Part shown: positions 42,812-55,160 of the stretch, in pieces
How the letters are laid out: every line of letters begins with the position of its first letter
Numbering within the stretch: position 1 is the first letter of the stretch
DNA from: Hymenobacter persicinus
GTDB taxonomy: Bacteria > Bacteroidota > Bacteroidia > Cytophagales > Hymenobacteraceae
Length of the DNA: 64,000 bases
NCBI RefSeq assembly: GCF_004167665.1
Contig: NZ_SEWE01000002.1
Span: forward strand, 62,001 to 126,000
Reading direction: 5' to 3'
Made by a program: the position numbers and the translations under genes
Notes under the pieces: model-generated
What the model saw: the letters and a program-made list of their open reading frames with translations, nothing else
Told to the model about the DNA's origin: nothing
The model's database searches: none

Positions 42812-43003
42812 ACGGTCCTGGGTTGGGGGTGAGCTGGAATCTGGGGGAGGGTAAATATCCAACTTTCCGGGCTAAGCAGCTAGTGCTGATGGGTAAGTGC
42901 CAAAAAGACAAGGGAAGTTCCGCCGGGTTGCACCCCGCCCCAGGATATCCGCTGCCGCCGCCCTACCTTAGGGGTTGCCTTGTATACTTCCCTACTTTTC
43001 TCC

Positions 43004-43534
43004 ATGCGTTATACATTCGTTTTGAGCGCCCTCTGCGCCACGGTGCTGCTGACCGGCTGCGGCAAGAAAATCGACTTCGGCCAAGACGCCGGCATCACCA
43101 TGCGCGATGAGCGGAACGTGCCCCAGGGCGCCGGCGACCCCACCGACTGGACCACCGACGGCACCTGGAACAAGACCGAGCGCGGCCTCTTTCACCTCGC
43201 CCCTGCTGTTGACCTGAACGGCAGCCAACAGGGCGGCGTGTCGGGTCTAAGTTTTTATCCAAACCCGGTGTCTTCCGCTACGCGGTCTGCCCATTTCAAT
43301 TCCGGCACTGCCCAGGCCGATATGCAGCTGAAACTGGTGTTCGTGGACCGTAAATACAAAGTGGTGCTGGAGCAGGATGCCCAGGCTGCCAAGGGCAAAA
43401 ACATGCTGTTTGCCCTCACTCTGCCCGCCGACAAGTTCAAGGCCGACGCTACTTACCGCCTGTACTACGTGTACTACGGCGCCGATGGAACGCTCTACTA
43501 CAAGGGCCACGGCGACATCCGAATCGATGAGTAG
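43004..43534 (+). CDS. Lipoprotein of unknown function
   Basis: A 176-residue lipoprotein from ATG 43004 with lipobox LLTGC (Cys19) then GKKIDFGQDAG. The mature part contains GLSFYPNPVSSATRS, a phrase seen in T9SS-type sorting regions but here in mid-protein, then a beta-sandwich (MQLKLVFVDRKYKVVLEQ, YRLYYVYYGADGTLYYKGHG). It is divergent from the ECF sigma gene; a TACCTTAG box (42964-42971) lies 32 bases before the start. Confidence 0.75.
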   Translation: MRYTFVLSALCATVLLTGCGKKIDFGQDAGITMRDERNVPQGAGDPTDWTTDGTWNKTERGLFHLAPAVDLNGSQQGGVSGLSFYPNPVSSATRSAHFNSGTAQADMQLKLVFVDRKYKVVLEQDAQAAKGKNMLFALTLPADKFKADATYRLYYVYYGADGTLYYKGHGDIRIDE

Positions 43535-43554
43535 CGCGCCCCGCTTCCAACGAA

Positions 43555-43587
43555 AAAGGCCCGTCCGGAACTTCCGGACGGGCCTTT
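43555..43587. terminator. Bidirectional terminator
   Basis: A near-perfect 16-bp stem AAAGGCCCGTCCGGAA / TTCCGGACGGGCCTTT with a one-base centre, between convergent genes ending at 43534 (+) and 43610 (-). Confidence 0.92.
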
Positions 43588-43609
43588 GTATAACGGTTGA
43601 GCAAGCTGC

Positions 43610-45205
43610 TTACACGTCGAACTTGATGCCCTGGGCCAGCGGGAGCTGGTCGGAGTAGTTGATGGTGTTGGTTTGCCGGCGCATGTACACTTTCCAGGCG
43701 TCGGAGCCGGACTCGCGGCCGCCGCCGGTTTCCTTCTCCCCGCCGAAAGCCCCGCCGATTTCGGCGCCCGAGGTGCCGATGTTCACGTTGGCAATGCCGC
43801 AGTCAGAGCCGGTAGCCGACAGGAAGGCTTCAGCCTCGCGCATGTTCAGGGTGAAAATGCTCGATGAGAGGCCCTGCTTCACGCCGTTTTGCAGCTCAAT
43901 GGCGTTTTCCACGCTGCCCGAGTACTTAATCAGGTACAGGATGGGCGCGAAGGTTTCCTCCTGCACGGTGTGGTACTCGTTCTTGGCTTCCACCAGCGCG
44001 GGCTGCACGTAAGTGCCCGTGGGGTAGTCGGCGCCTTCCAGCACCTGACCGCCGGTGAGCAGGGTACCCCCCTCGGCCTGCACGGCCGCCAGCGCTTTGG
44101 TGAAGCCTTCCACGGCGTGCTTATCAATCAGCGGGCCCACGAGCGTACCTTCCTGGAGCGGGTTGCCGATGGGTAGTTTGGGATAAATGGCGAGCAGGCG
44201 CTGCTTCACATCTTCGAAAATGCTTTCGTGGATGATGAGGCGGCGGGTGGTGGTGCAGCGCTGGCCGGCGGTGCCCACGGCCCCGAATACCACGGCGCGC
44301 ATGGCCATGTCGAGGTCGGCGTGCTGGGTCAGGATGATGGCGTTGTTGCCGCCCAGCTCCAGCAGGGCGCGGCCTAGGCGGGCGCCCACTACCTCGCCGA
44401 CTTTCTTGCCCATGCGGGTGCTGCCCGTAGCCGACACCAGCGGTACGCGGGTATCGGCGGCCATGGCGGCCCCGATTTCGGCGCCCCCAATGATGACGTT
44501 GAATACACCCTCGGGCACTTCATTCTCGGCCAGCACGTCCCGGATGATGTGCTGCACGGCCACGGCTACCAGCGGGGTTTTCTCCGAAGGCTTCCAGATG
44601 CTCACGTCGCCGCAGACGGCGGCCAGCATGGCATTCCAGCTCCACACGGCCACCGGGAAGTTGAAGGCCGAGATGATGCCCACGATACCCAGGGGCTGGT
44701 ACTGGTCGTACATGCGGTGGGCGGGCCGCTCGGAGTGCATGGTGAAGCCGTGGAGCTGGCGCGAGAGGCCCACGGCGAAGTCACAGATATCAATCATTTC
44801 CTGGACCTCGCCCAGGCCTTCCTGCATGATCTTGCCCATCTCGTAGCTCACGAGCTTGCCCAGGGGCTCCTTGAACTCGCGAAGCTTGTTGCCGATCTGG
44901 CGCACGATTTCGCCGCGCTTGGGCGCCGGCACCAGGCGCCACGACTTGAAGGCTTCCTGAGCTTTGAGGACCACCTGCTCGTAATCGGCGGTAGAGGCCA
45001 TGTGCACGCTGGCAATCTTGCGGCCGTCGGCGGGGGACTGGATGGCCGTGGCGTGGTCGGTGGAGCCACCCCAGGCGCGGCCGGTGCTGTAGGCGGCATT
45101 CTGGGGCTCGACGCCTAGCTCGCGCAACACGTGCTGGATACCGTGCGGGTCGGCGTGGGCCGGGGCGTCGCCGGTGGCGGTGGCTTCTTCGAGGGCTTGT
45201 TTCAT
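43610..45205 (-). CDS. Aldehyde dehydrogenase, ALDH7/AASADH type
   Basis: A 531-residue NAD-dependent aldehyde dehydrogenase. The nucleotide-binding region has SIWKPSEKTPL and ATGSTRMGKKV; the general base is in LLELGGNNAIIL, and the catalytic Cys317 is in GTAGQRCTTTRR, followed by EETFAPILYL and the C-terminal SGAEIGGAFGGEKETGGGRE. These segments match the ALDH7A1 / alpha-aminoadipate semialdehyde dehydrogenase (AmaB/Pcd) group of lysine catabolism. A -7-like box TAGCTTTA is at 45261-45268. Confidence 0.92.
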   Translation of the reverse strand: MKQALEEATATGDAPAHADPHGIQHVLRELGVEPQNAAYSTGRAWGGSTDHATAIQSPADGRKIASVHMASTADYEQVVLKAQEAFKSWRLVPAPKRGEIVRQIGNKLREFKEPLGKLVSYEMGKIMQEGLGEVQEMIDICDFAVGLSRQLHGFTMHSERPAHRMYDQYQPLGIVGIISAFNFPVAVWSWNAMLAAVCGDVSIWKPSEKTPLVAVAVQHIIRDVLAENEVPEGVFNVIIGGAEIGAAMAADTRVPLVSATGSTRMGKKVGEVVGARLGRALLELGGNNAIILTQHADLDMAMRAVVFGAVGTAGQRCTTTRRLIIHESIFEDVKQRLLAIYPKLPIGNPLQEGTLVGPLIDKHAVEGFTKALAAVQAEGGTLLTGGQVLEGADYPTGTYVQPALVEAKNEYHTVQEETFAPILYLIKYSGSVENAIELQNGVKQGLSSSIFTLNMREAEAFLSATGSDCGIANVNIGTSGAEIGGAFGGEKETGGGRESGSDAWKVYMRRQTNTINYSDQLPLAQGIKFDV

Positions 45206-45260
45206 GGGTACTGCTATGGGTTGGATGGGATGTGCGGAAGCGGGGGCCGAAGCCGGGCCG

Positions 45261-45268
45261 TAAAGCTA
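45261..45268 (-). promoter_or_regulatory. Candidate -7 box for the aldehyde dehydrogenase gene
   Basis: TAGCTTTA on the minus strand is one mismatch from TAnnTTTG, 55 bases before the ATG. Confidence 0.4.
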
Positions 45269-45381
45269 AGAAATCGGCGCGGGCCGGACGAAGGGCCGGC
45301 CTCACGTATTAGTTTTCTCCGTGGGCATGCAGGTCATTGCGGGCGCCATTCAAGCAGCCAAAGAATAACCTGGAAAGCACG

Positions 45382-45417
45382 AAAAAGCCCCACCAGATAC
45401 CTGACGGGGCTTTTTCA
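45382..45417 (-). terminator. Terminator of the DegP gene
   Basis: GAAAAAGCCCC / GGGGCTTTTTC lies 21 bases after the DegP stop; on the minus strand it ends in T's. Confidence 0.88.
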
Positions 45418-45438
45418 GTGTTAAGGCTGGCCGCTAAG

Positions 45439-46935
45439 TTAGTTCGACTGCCCGATGGGGTAATAGGCTTTGCGGCCGTCGGGGTACACGCCTTCCACCA
45501 GCGTGCCGTCCCCGTTCTTGGCGTCTTCCAGGTAGCGCTGCACATCCTGGGGGTTATTCACCCGGTTCTTGTCGATGCGGGTGATGATAAAGCCGTCCAC
45601 GATGCCGGTTTCCTTGAAGTTGGAGCCTTTGATGCCGCTGATTTTGGCGCCGCCTTCCAGGCCCAGCTTGTTGAGTTCCTGCCGGCTTACCGGCGAAAGG
45701 GTGGCGCCTTCGTACTTCAGGCCGCTGCTTTCGCGTACCACGTCGGTGGTGCCGGTGGCGTTGCGCAGGGTGGCGTTGGCTACGCGGGCATCATTGCCGC
45801 GCAGGAAGCCCACCTTGATTTTGTCGCCGGGGCGGAAGCGGGCCACCTGCTCCTGCAGCTGGGACGAGGTGTTCACCTTCACCCCGTTGATTTCGGTGAT
45901 GATGTCGCCCTCCTTCAGGCCGGCTTCCTGGGCGGCGCTGTTGGCCGTTAGACCCACCACGTACACCCCGTTGAGGGTAGCCAGCTTCTTCTCGGAAGCC
46001 AGCGTGGCATCCACTTCGCGCATGTTCACGCCCAGCAGGGCGCGCTGTACCACTTTATACTTGAGCAGGTCGTCCACGACTTTGCTCACAATAGCACTGG
46101 GCACGGCGAAGGAGTAGCCCTCAAAAGCGCCCGAACGGGAAGCAATGGCCGAGTTGATACCTACTAGGTCGCCGTTCAGGTTCACCAGGGCCCCACCCGA
46201 GTTGCCGGGGTTTACCACGGCGTCGGTTTGCAGGAAAGACTCAATGCCCATCCCCTGCCGGTCGCGCAGAATGTTGATGTTACGGCCCTTGGCGGAGATA
46301 ATGCCGGCCGTCACGGTGGAGTTCAGGTTGAAAGGGTTGCCTACGGCCAGTACCCACTCCCCTACTTTTACGTTGTCGGAGTTGCCGTAGCGCACGAAGG
46401 GCAGGTTGTCGGCCTTCACTTTGAGCAGGGCCAAGTCGGTATTGGGGTCAGTGCCGACCAGCTCCGCCTGAAACTTACGCTTGTCGTCCATGACCACCTC
46501 AATCTTATCGGCCTTGTCGATAACGTGGTTGTTGGTCACGATGTAGCCGTTGGCGGCAATGATAACGCCCGAGCCGGAGCCGACTTGCGGGCCCTGCTGC
46601 TGCCGGAACTGCTCGGCATCGTCGCCGAAGAACTGGCGCAGGAAGGGGTCCATGCGCATGGCGGCGTTGTTGTCACTCGATTTAGGACCGTATTCGGTCA
46701 TCACGTGCACCACGGCGGGCGTCACCGAGGAGGCGGCGGCCACAAAGTTGAGGCCTTCCGGCACCACGTACTTGCTGCTGTTTAGTTCGCTGGTGTAGCG
46801 CACGTTGGGGTCGGCAGCCACTACCACGGGCGCGTTGGTGCGCTCGGGCTCCAGTAGCTTATACCCACCCACGGCCACTCCGCCACCGAGAACCGCGGAA
46901 CCGAGCAGGCCGAGCATCATCTGTTTTGCTTGCAT
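45439..46935 (-). CDS. DegP/DegQ-type periplasmic serine protease
   Basis: A 498-residue Do-family protease-chaperone of the envelope. A membrane-anchor-like N-terminus (MMLGLLGSAVLGGGVAVGGY) precedes the trypsin-like domain with His137 (TNNHVID), Asp167 (NTDLALLKV) and Ser246 (NPGNSGGAL), followed by two PDZ domains (about 300-385, GVNMREVDATLASEKKLATL, GDIITEINGVKV; and about 400-490, GFIITRIDKNRVNNPQDVQR). It removes or refolds damaged envelope proteins. Confidence 0.95.
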   Translation of the reverse strand: MQAKQMMLGLLGSAVLGGGVAVGGYKLLEPERTNAPVVVAADPNVRYTSELNSSKYVVPEGLNFVAAASSVTPAVVHVMTEYGPKSSDNNAAMRMDPFLRQFFGDDAEQFRQQQGPQVGSGSGVIIAANGYIVTNNHVIDKADKIEVVMDDKRKFQAELVGTDPNTDLALLKVKADNLPFVRYGNSDNVKVGEWVLAVGNPFNLNSTVTAGIISAKGRNINILRDRQGMGIESFLQTDAVVNPGNSGGALVNLNGDLVGINSAIASRSGAFEGYSFAVPSAIVSKVVDDLLKYKVVQRALLGVNMREVDATLASEKKLATLNGVYVVGLTANSAAQEAGLKEGDIITEINGVKVNTSSQLQEQVARFRPGDKIKVGFLRGNDARVANATLRNATGTTDVVRESSGLKYEGATLSPVSRQELNKLGLEGGAKISGIKGSNFKETGIVDGFIITRIDKNRVNNPQDVQRYLEDAKNGDGTLVEGVYPDGRKAYYPIGQSN

Positions 46936-47097
46936 GGGGGTTTAGATAAAATTGAGGGGAAGGGAAGTTTAGGGGAAGTTACAGCAGCAGCGTGAGCTCT
47001 GAATGAACTACAGCCTGCTAACGCTAGAGTCGGGCTGGGTGGTATAGAGTTGCATTAAGTTGCATTCCGGGCTTTAAGCTACTAACACCGAAACCAA

Positions 47098-47127
47098 CAA
47101 AAAAGACACCGCCGGGGTGTCTTTTTT
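47098..47127 (-). terminator. Terminator of the Hsp20 gene
   Basis: AAAAAAGACACC / GGTGTCTTTTTT with a GCCG loop, 16 bases after the Hsp20 stop. Confidence 0.9.
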
Positions 47128-47143
47128 GCCGGCAACGGGAGCC

Positions 47144-47593
47144 TTAACGCACCTCAATGTGGTGCTTGGTCACTTTTTTACTGTCAAAGGGCAGCGTCAC
47201 GCGCAGCACCCCGTCGGTGAGTTCGGCTTCGATGGCCGTGGCGTCCACGGTGTCGGGGAGGCGGAAGGTGCGGCGGAACGTGCCGTAAGCCGTTTCCACG
47301 CGGCGGAACTTCACGCCGTTTTCCTCACCGGTGACGGGGGCTTTGCGCTCCCCGCTAAGTACGAGGTTGCCTTCCTGAAAGTCAATAGAGAGGCTGTCCT
47401 TAGCCACGCCGGGCAGAGTCAGCAGCAGCTCGAAGCCGGTGGCCGACTCGAGGATATCAGCCTGGGGCACAAACGAGGTGCCGGGCGTGGTGGACGCTAC
47501 CTGCGGGTCGCGCAGCAGCTCATTGAGGACGGAGTTGAAAGCGGCGCGGGAAGGACGAACGGAAGGGCGGTTGTTATAAACGAGAGTTGCCAT
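47144..47593 (-). CDS. Hsp20/alpha-crystallin small heat shock protein
   Basis: A 149-residue small heat shock protein that holds unfolding proteins. The alpha-crystallin domain has FVPQADILESATGFELLLTL, PGVAKDSLSIDFQEGNLVLS, GERKAPVTGEENGVKFRRVE and the GTFRRTFRLPDTVDA, ELTDGVLRVTLPF motifs; the C-terminal tail is short. No CIRCE-like inverted repeat is visible upstream; heat control, if any, is not readable from this sequence. Confidence 0.93.
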   Translation of the reverse strand: MATLVYNNRPSVRPSRAAFNSVLNELLRDPQVASTTPGTSFVPQADILESATGFELLLTLPGVAKDSLSIDFQEGNLVLSGERKAPVTGEENGVKFRRVETAYGTFRRTFRLPDTVDATAIEAELTDGVLRVTLPFDSKKVTKHHIEVR

Positions 47594-47831
47594 GGGAAGC
47601 AGAATGGTAAAGTTGAAGGATTGAACTACCGGTTGCGGTATGCCCCTAACCTATAAATTCTGTACCAGTCGGCCTCCAGTCCTTTTTCAAGACAAAAAGT
47701 CCTGATTCAGCGAATTCAGTTTTGCCTTTTTTTCACTCGTCTTCATAAATGTGCCTTCAAAAGCTCTCGATACACTTTTCAGCTCTATCAGAAACAGACT
47801 TATTGTCAGTAATCTGTTTCCGTGCGAGCAT

Positions 47832-48656
47832 TTAGTGTTGGGAAGGCAAGGGTTGCCGCTCCGTCACGGCGCCCCCGCGGAACAAAGTCAGGCGTAGGTC
47901 CAGGCCCGCGACGGGCGTCACGAAATTGGTGCGCCCCCCGCTTACCTGCTCGCCGGCGCTGTTGAAAAACGGCAAGGAGTTGCGGTAGATGGTCTGGTAG
48001 GCGAACCACGGGGTCAGGTCGAAACGGGGAGAAAACCGCACGCCCACTTCCGCCCGCAGGCTGCCAAAGTCGAGGGTGCGCTCCTTGAGCTGGTTTTCGT
48101 CGCGCTGGAAGCGCAGGTAAGCCACTGCTTCGTAGGCTAGGCGGGGGCGCAGGGTGAACTGGTCGCCCAGGGCAAAAATGCGCTCAGCATCGAGCCGCAG
48201 GCGGGCCAGGGCGCGGTTGTCATTTTCGACCAGCTGATTGCGGGTAATGACGTATTCCACGCCTAGGCGCTGCCCCAGGCTCACGGGCCCGAGGGCCCCG
48301 CGGTGGCGCACCAGCAGGCCGGGCACCACGCTTCCCGGCAACCCCAGCAGCTCCCCGTTGCCGCGGTTAGTGCGCGGCACGTAGCGCAACGTGGCGCCCC
48401 CGCTCCAGTGCTCGGACCAGAAATGCTCGTAGCCCAGGCTCAGCTGCCCCTGCTCCAGGCGGGTCCGGTAGCCCGCCCCGGTGAAGACAACCGGGCTGTA
48501 GGCGGCCAGCAGATAATCATTGCCCGCCAGCGCCATTTCCACCTGGGCCTGGGGCACCAGCACGGTCAGCGGGTTGGCAAGGCGTTGCTGGGCAGCGGCA
48601 GCAAGGGGAGCAACCAGGCTGGTCAGGGCCAGCAGAAAGCGGGGAGCAGCAGTCAT
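47832..48656 (-). CDS. Exported DUF2490-family beta-barrel-like protein
   Basis: A 274-residue exported protein with signal peptide MTAAPRFLLALTSLVAPLAA. The mature part is a regular series of amphipathic strands (GYEHFWSEHWSGGATLRYVP, LGVEYVITRNQLVENDNRAL, RLAYEAVAYLRFQRDENQLK, FDLTPWFAYQTIYRNSLPFF) that fit a small outer-membrane beta-barrel of the DUF2490 type. Role unknown. The 238-base gap upstream of Hsp20 holds nothing I recognise. Confidence 0.75.
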   Translation of the reverse strand: MTAAPRFLLALTSLVAPLAAAAQQRLANPLTVLVPQAQVEMALAGNDYLLAAYSPVVFTGAGYRTRLEQGQLSLGYEHFWSEHWSGGATLRYVPRTNRGNGELLGLPGSVVPGLLVRHRGALGPVSLGQRLGVEYVITRNQLVENDNRALARLRLDAERIFALGDQFTLRPRLAYEAVAYLRFQRDENQLKERTLDFGSLRAEVGVRFSPRFDLTPWFAYQTIYRNSLPFFNSAGEQVSGGRTNFVTPVAGLDLRLTLFRGGAVTERQPLPSQH

Positions 48657-48699
48657 AGCAGAAACTACGGGATAAGGATACGCAAGGCAGGCTGGGGCC

Positions 48700-49893
48700 T
48701 TATTCGGCGGCCAGTTCGCGTAGCGTGAGCCAGGTCATGAGGCCGGGGCCAACCTCGAGGGCCCTGGAGTCGATGTCGAAGGTGGGCGTGTGCACCGAGG
48801 CGGCAAAGCGGCCGTCGGCGGCCCGGGTGCCCAGGCGGTAGAAACAGGCATTGGTAACCTGGGAATAGTAGGCAAAGTCCTCGGCGGCCATCCACTGGTC
48901 CAGCTCCACCACGTTTTCGGCGCCCAGGTACTCCTCGGCGGCGGAGCGGGTACGGGCCGTGAGTTGGGGCTCGTTTTCCAGGTAAGGATAGCCGCGCCGG
49001 ATTTCCAGCTCGCAGCTGGCCCCCATCGACTCAGCCAAGCCTTCCACGAGCTTGCGTAGGTGGCCGTGGGCCTCGTTGCGCCACTCCTCGTTGAGGGTGC
49101 GGAAGGTGCCCTCCAGCTTCACCTCGTTGGGAATTACGTTGGTGGCGCCGTTGGCAATGACTTTCCCGAACGAGAGTACCGAGGGCAGCTTCGGGCTGGC
49201 CCGGCGGCTGACAATCTGCTGGGCGGCCACGATGATGTGGGCGGCCACCAGCACGGGGTCAATGTTCTGCTCGGGCATGGCACCGTGCCCACCCTTGCCG
49301 CGCACGGTCAGGTAGAGCTCGTCGGTGCTGGCCATGTAGCGCCCGGAGCGCAGCCCCACCTGTCCGGCCGGCAGTAGCGGAAACACGTGCTGGCCCAGAA
49401 TGCTGGCCGGGACCGGGTTTTCGAGCACGCCTTCTTGTATCATCAGGGAAGCGCCACCGGGCAGCAGCTCCTCGCCGGGCTGGAAAATCAGCTTCACAGT
49501 ACCCTCAAACTCGTCGCGCAACTGGCTCAGGATGCGGGCCGTGCCCAACAGGGACGACGTGTGCACGTCGTGGCCGCAGGCGTGCATCACCCCGGCGTTG
49601 GTAGATTTGTAGGGCACCTCGTTTTGCTCCTGAATAGGCAGTGCGTCCATGTCGGCGCGCAGGGCCACGACCCGCCGGCCGGGGTTGCGCCCTTCGATGA
49701 GCACCACCAAGCCCGTGGTGGCCAGCGGCTGGGGGTGCAGGCCCAGCTTTTCGAGCTCCTGCCCTACGAAGGCCACCGTCTTGAACTCCTTGAACGAAAG
49801 CTCGGGGTTGGCGTGCAGGTGCTGACGCAGGGCCACCGTGTCGGCGGCGGCTTCGGCGGCGAGAGTTTTGACGCGGGCAAGCAGGTGTTCCAT
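48700..49893 (-). CDS. M20-family metal-dependent amidohydrolase
   Basis: A 397-residue peptidase M20D/amidohydrolase of the IAA-amino acid hydrolase, N-acyl-amino acid and hippurate hydrolase type. Metal-binding motifs are RADMDALPIQE, VMHACGHDVH (Cys and two His) and FQPGEELLPGGASLMI; the dimerisation domain contains GKGGHGAMPEQNIDPVLVAA and the C-terminal ligand region is AAEDFAYYSQ. ATG 49893 is chosen (MEHLLARVKTL). Confidence 0.92.
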   Translation of the reverse strand: MEHLLARVKTLAAEAAADTVALRQHLHANPELSFKEFKTVAFVGQELEKLGLHPQPLATTGLVVLIEGRNPGRRVVALRADMDALPIQEQNEVPYKSTNAGVMHACGHDVHTSSLLGTARILSQLRDEFEGTVKLIFQPGEELLPGGASLMIQEGVLENPVPASILGQHVFPLLPAGQVGLRSGRYMASTDELYLTVRGKGGHGAMPEQNIDPVLVAAHIIVAAQQIVSRRASPKLPSVLSFGKVIANGATNVIPNEVKLEGTFRTLNEEWRNEAHGHLRKLVEGLAESMGASCELEIRRGYPYLENEPQLTARTRSAAEEYLGAENVVELDQWMAAEDFAYYSQVTNACFYRLGTRAADGRFAASVHTPTFDIDSRALEVGPGLMTWLTLRELAAE

Positions 49894-49961
49894 AGTAGGG
49901 GCAGACAAACCAAAACGCCCTGCGCGGGGCTCCGGCACGGCGTTCGGCAACAGAAGAAAGC

Positions 49962-50513
49962 TTAGAAAGTGGTTTTGTTGAGCAGCACCTGGGTGGGTTC
50001 GAGCTCGGCCTTGGGGGCCAACGGGCGCAGGCGCAGCATGGCCTGCTCGGCTTCGAGGCGGGTCAGGTAGTCGCCTACCCAGAGGCGGTACACTGGCTGG
50101 CGGAAGGTCAGATAGTCGGTTTCCTCAGGGTAACGGCTGATGATGGCGCGCCGGATGGCCATGGCCTGCTCCCGCTCCAGCCCCACGTAGGCCAGGATGC
50201 GGAAACCCTGGGCATACTTCACGTTCTGGTTGGTAAAAGCCTGGTCGCGCAGGCGCTGCTCAATCTGGGCATTAACCTGATTGGTGGGCGTGACAACCGT
50301 CTTGGGGCCCGCGCCGGGTGCCAGCGCAGTCGGCTTAGGGGCGGTGAAAACGGGCCGGTAACGGCTTAAGTCTTCGGGCGCCGCGGTAGCTGGGCCGCGG
50401 CGGGCCGTGTCGGGGGCCGCGGTGTTAGAAGAGGCAACGGGTGCGGAGGCTGCGCAGGCACTCAGCGCAATCAGGGCAGGAAATAAGAGCACGTTAGGAA
50501 ACAGGTTTTTCAT
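49962..50513 (-). CDS. SPOR-like domain lipoprotein
   Basis: A 183-residue lipoprotein with lipobox LSAC (Cys20) followed by an Ala/Pro/Thr-rich linker. The C-terminal ~80 residues (GFRILAYVGLEREQAMAIRR, then VYRLWVGDYLTRLEAEQAML) form a SPOR-like fold that in other proteins binds denuded peptidoglycan glycans. Its start codon overlaps the end of deoC by 20 bases, so the two are translationally coupled. Confidence 0.78.
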   Translation of the reverse strand: MKNLFPNVLLFPALIALSACAASAPVASSNTAAPDTARRGPATAAPEDLSRYRPVFTAPKPTALAPGAGPKTVVTPTNQVNAQIEQRLRDQAFTNQNVKYAQGFRILAYVGLEREQAMAIRRAIISRYPEETDYLTFRQPVYRLWVGDYLTRLEAEQAMLRLRPLAPKAELEPTQVLLNKTTF

Positions 50514-51174
50514 TTTCTTCCAGCAAAGCTAAGCTATTGGAGGAGCCAATCCGGTCGGCGCCGGCCGCCACCAGCGTCAGGGCCGCCGCCCGGGTCCGGA
50601 TTCCACCCGCCGCCTTGATACGCATCGTGCCCGGTAGCGTACGGCGCATGAGCTCAATATCAGCCAGGGAGGCGCCCCGGCTGGCGAAGCCGGTGGAGGT
50701 TTTCACGAAGTCGGCGCCGGCGGCCACGCAGAGCCGGCAGGCCTGCACGATTTCCGTTTCCGTGAGCAGGGCCGTTTCGATAATGACTTTGAGCAGGGCA
50801 TTTTTGAAGTGGCAGAGTTCGGCCAACTGCCCGATTTCGTCTTCCACCTCCTCCAGCCGGCCCGACTTAAACGCGGCCACGTTGATGACCATGTCGAGCT
50901 CGGTGGCGCCGTCAGTGAGGGCCTGGTGGGCTTCGAAAAACTTGACCTTGGTAATCTGGTAGCCCAGGGGAAACCCGATGACGGTGCAGACCGGTACGCT
51001 GGTGCCCTGGAGTTGCTCGGCGGCATAGCGCACGTAGCAAGGCGGCACGCATACGGAGGCAAAACCGGCCGCCGCCGCCTCGGCGCAGAGCGTGGCAATC
51101 TGGTCCTGGGTGGCATCGGGGCGCAGCAGCGTGTGGTCGATGCGGGCGGCGAGGTTGGTAAAGGTTGGGCTCAT
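50494..51174 (-). CDS. deoC: Deoxyribose-phosphate aldolase
   Basis: A 226-residue class I aldolase that splits 2-deoxyribose-5-phosphate to glyceraldehyde-3-phosphate and acetaldehyde in nucleoside salvage. The residues are Asp94 (TELDMVINV), the Schiff-base Lys158 (ADFVKTSTGFA) and Lys187 (RIKAAGGIR), with the N-terminal ARIDHTLLRPDAT. ATG 51174 is chosen; the upstream extension to 51240 is Cys/Ser-rich. It overlaps the SPOR-like lipoprotein gene. Confidence 0.95.
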   Translation of the reverse strand: MSPTFTNLAARIDHTLLRPDATQDQIATLCAEAAAAGFASVCVPPCYVRYAAEQLQGTSVPVCTVIGFPLGYQITKVKFFEAHQALTDGATELDMVINVAAFKSGRLEEVEDEIGQLAELCHFKNALLKVIIETALLTETEIVQACRLCVAAGADFVKTSTGFASRGASLADIELMRRTLPGTMRIKAAGGIRTRAAALTLVAAGADRIGSSNSLALLEENEKPVS

Positions 51175-51377
51175 AAGGGTGGTGGTAGTTAGAGCAGAAC
51201 GGCAGCATGACCGAAGCCGCCCGCAGGAGCTCCCAGTCACCTAATACTAGTCATTTTCCGGCGGGCGGAGGGCGGCCCATATGTACGGAATACAGCGGCC
51301 AACGGCGGTGAAGGAAGCAGGCTGTTGTACGCGCAAAAATATTGCCTCAAAGTCGGGGGCCTGCTGGCCGCAACGCT

Positions 51378-51413
51378 AATGGCCGGCAGCTCCTTACGGA
51401 ACTGCCGGCCATT
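51378..51413 (-). terminator. Hairpin after secA
   Basis: AATGGCCGGCAG / CTGCCGGCCATT, a 12-bp perfect stem, lies 28 bases after the secA stop. There is no T-run on the minus strand, so it may be an RNA stability element instead of a terminator. Confidence 0.55.
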
Positions 51414-51440
51414 GGTACGGTTTGCGCGTCGAAACCGACT

Positions 51441-54842
<3,402 letters not shown>

Positions 54843-54878
54843 ACTGGTCTTTTTAAGCTGAAACGCCGGGGCGTACCT

Positions 54879-54886
54879 CAAATTTA
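54879..54886 (-). promoter_or_regulatory. -7 box for secA
   Basis: TAAATTTG on the minus strand matches TAnnTTTG exactly, 36 bases before the start. A CAAA at 54912-54915 could be the -33 box, but spacing is 25 bases. Confidence 0.5.
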
Positions 54887-54952
54887 AGGCGTTTTTCGGG
54901 AATTCCCCGACCAAAGCGCCCGCCATTCATCGCCCCGACCTCCGAAACGACG

Positions 54953-54984
54953 AAACCCCGTACCTCAAAGAGTGTGCGGGGTTT
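54953..54984. terminator. Hairpin between glf and secA
   Basis: AAACCCCG / CGGGGTTT with a 16-base loop. With the hairpin at 55082-55113 it fills much of the 318-base gap 54843-55160, which otherwise holds only the secA promoter. Confidence 0.6.
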
Positions 54985-55081
54985 GCCAGGAGTGCATTGT
55001 TGTCAGGCGCAGCCGGCAGGTGCCGTTGCCAGCAAAGCCCAGCCTTCCGGCCCGGGCAGTGCGCCCGGGCCCGTATAGCAA

Positions 55082-55113
55082 CAAGCCCCGCCATTGGTGC
55101 ACGGCGGGGCTTG
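55082..55113 (-). terminator. Likely terminator of glf
   Basis: CAAGCCCCGCC / GGCGGGGCTTG, an 11-bp stem 47 bases after the glf stop; the T-run is weak. Confidence 0.6.
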
Positions 55114-55160
55114 ATAGATCAGGACAGTGCTTTGGGTTTGGCCAAGCCCGCGCCCGGGAA

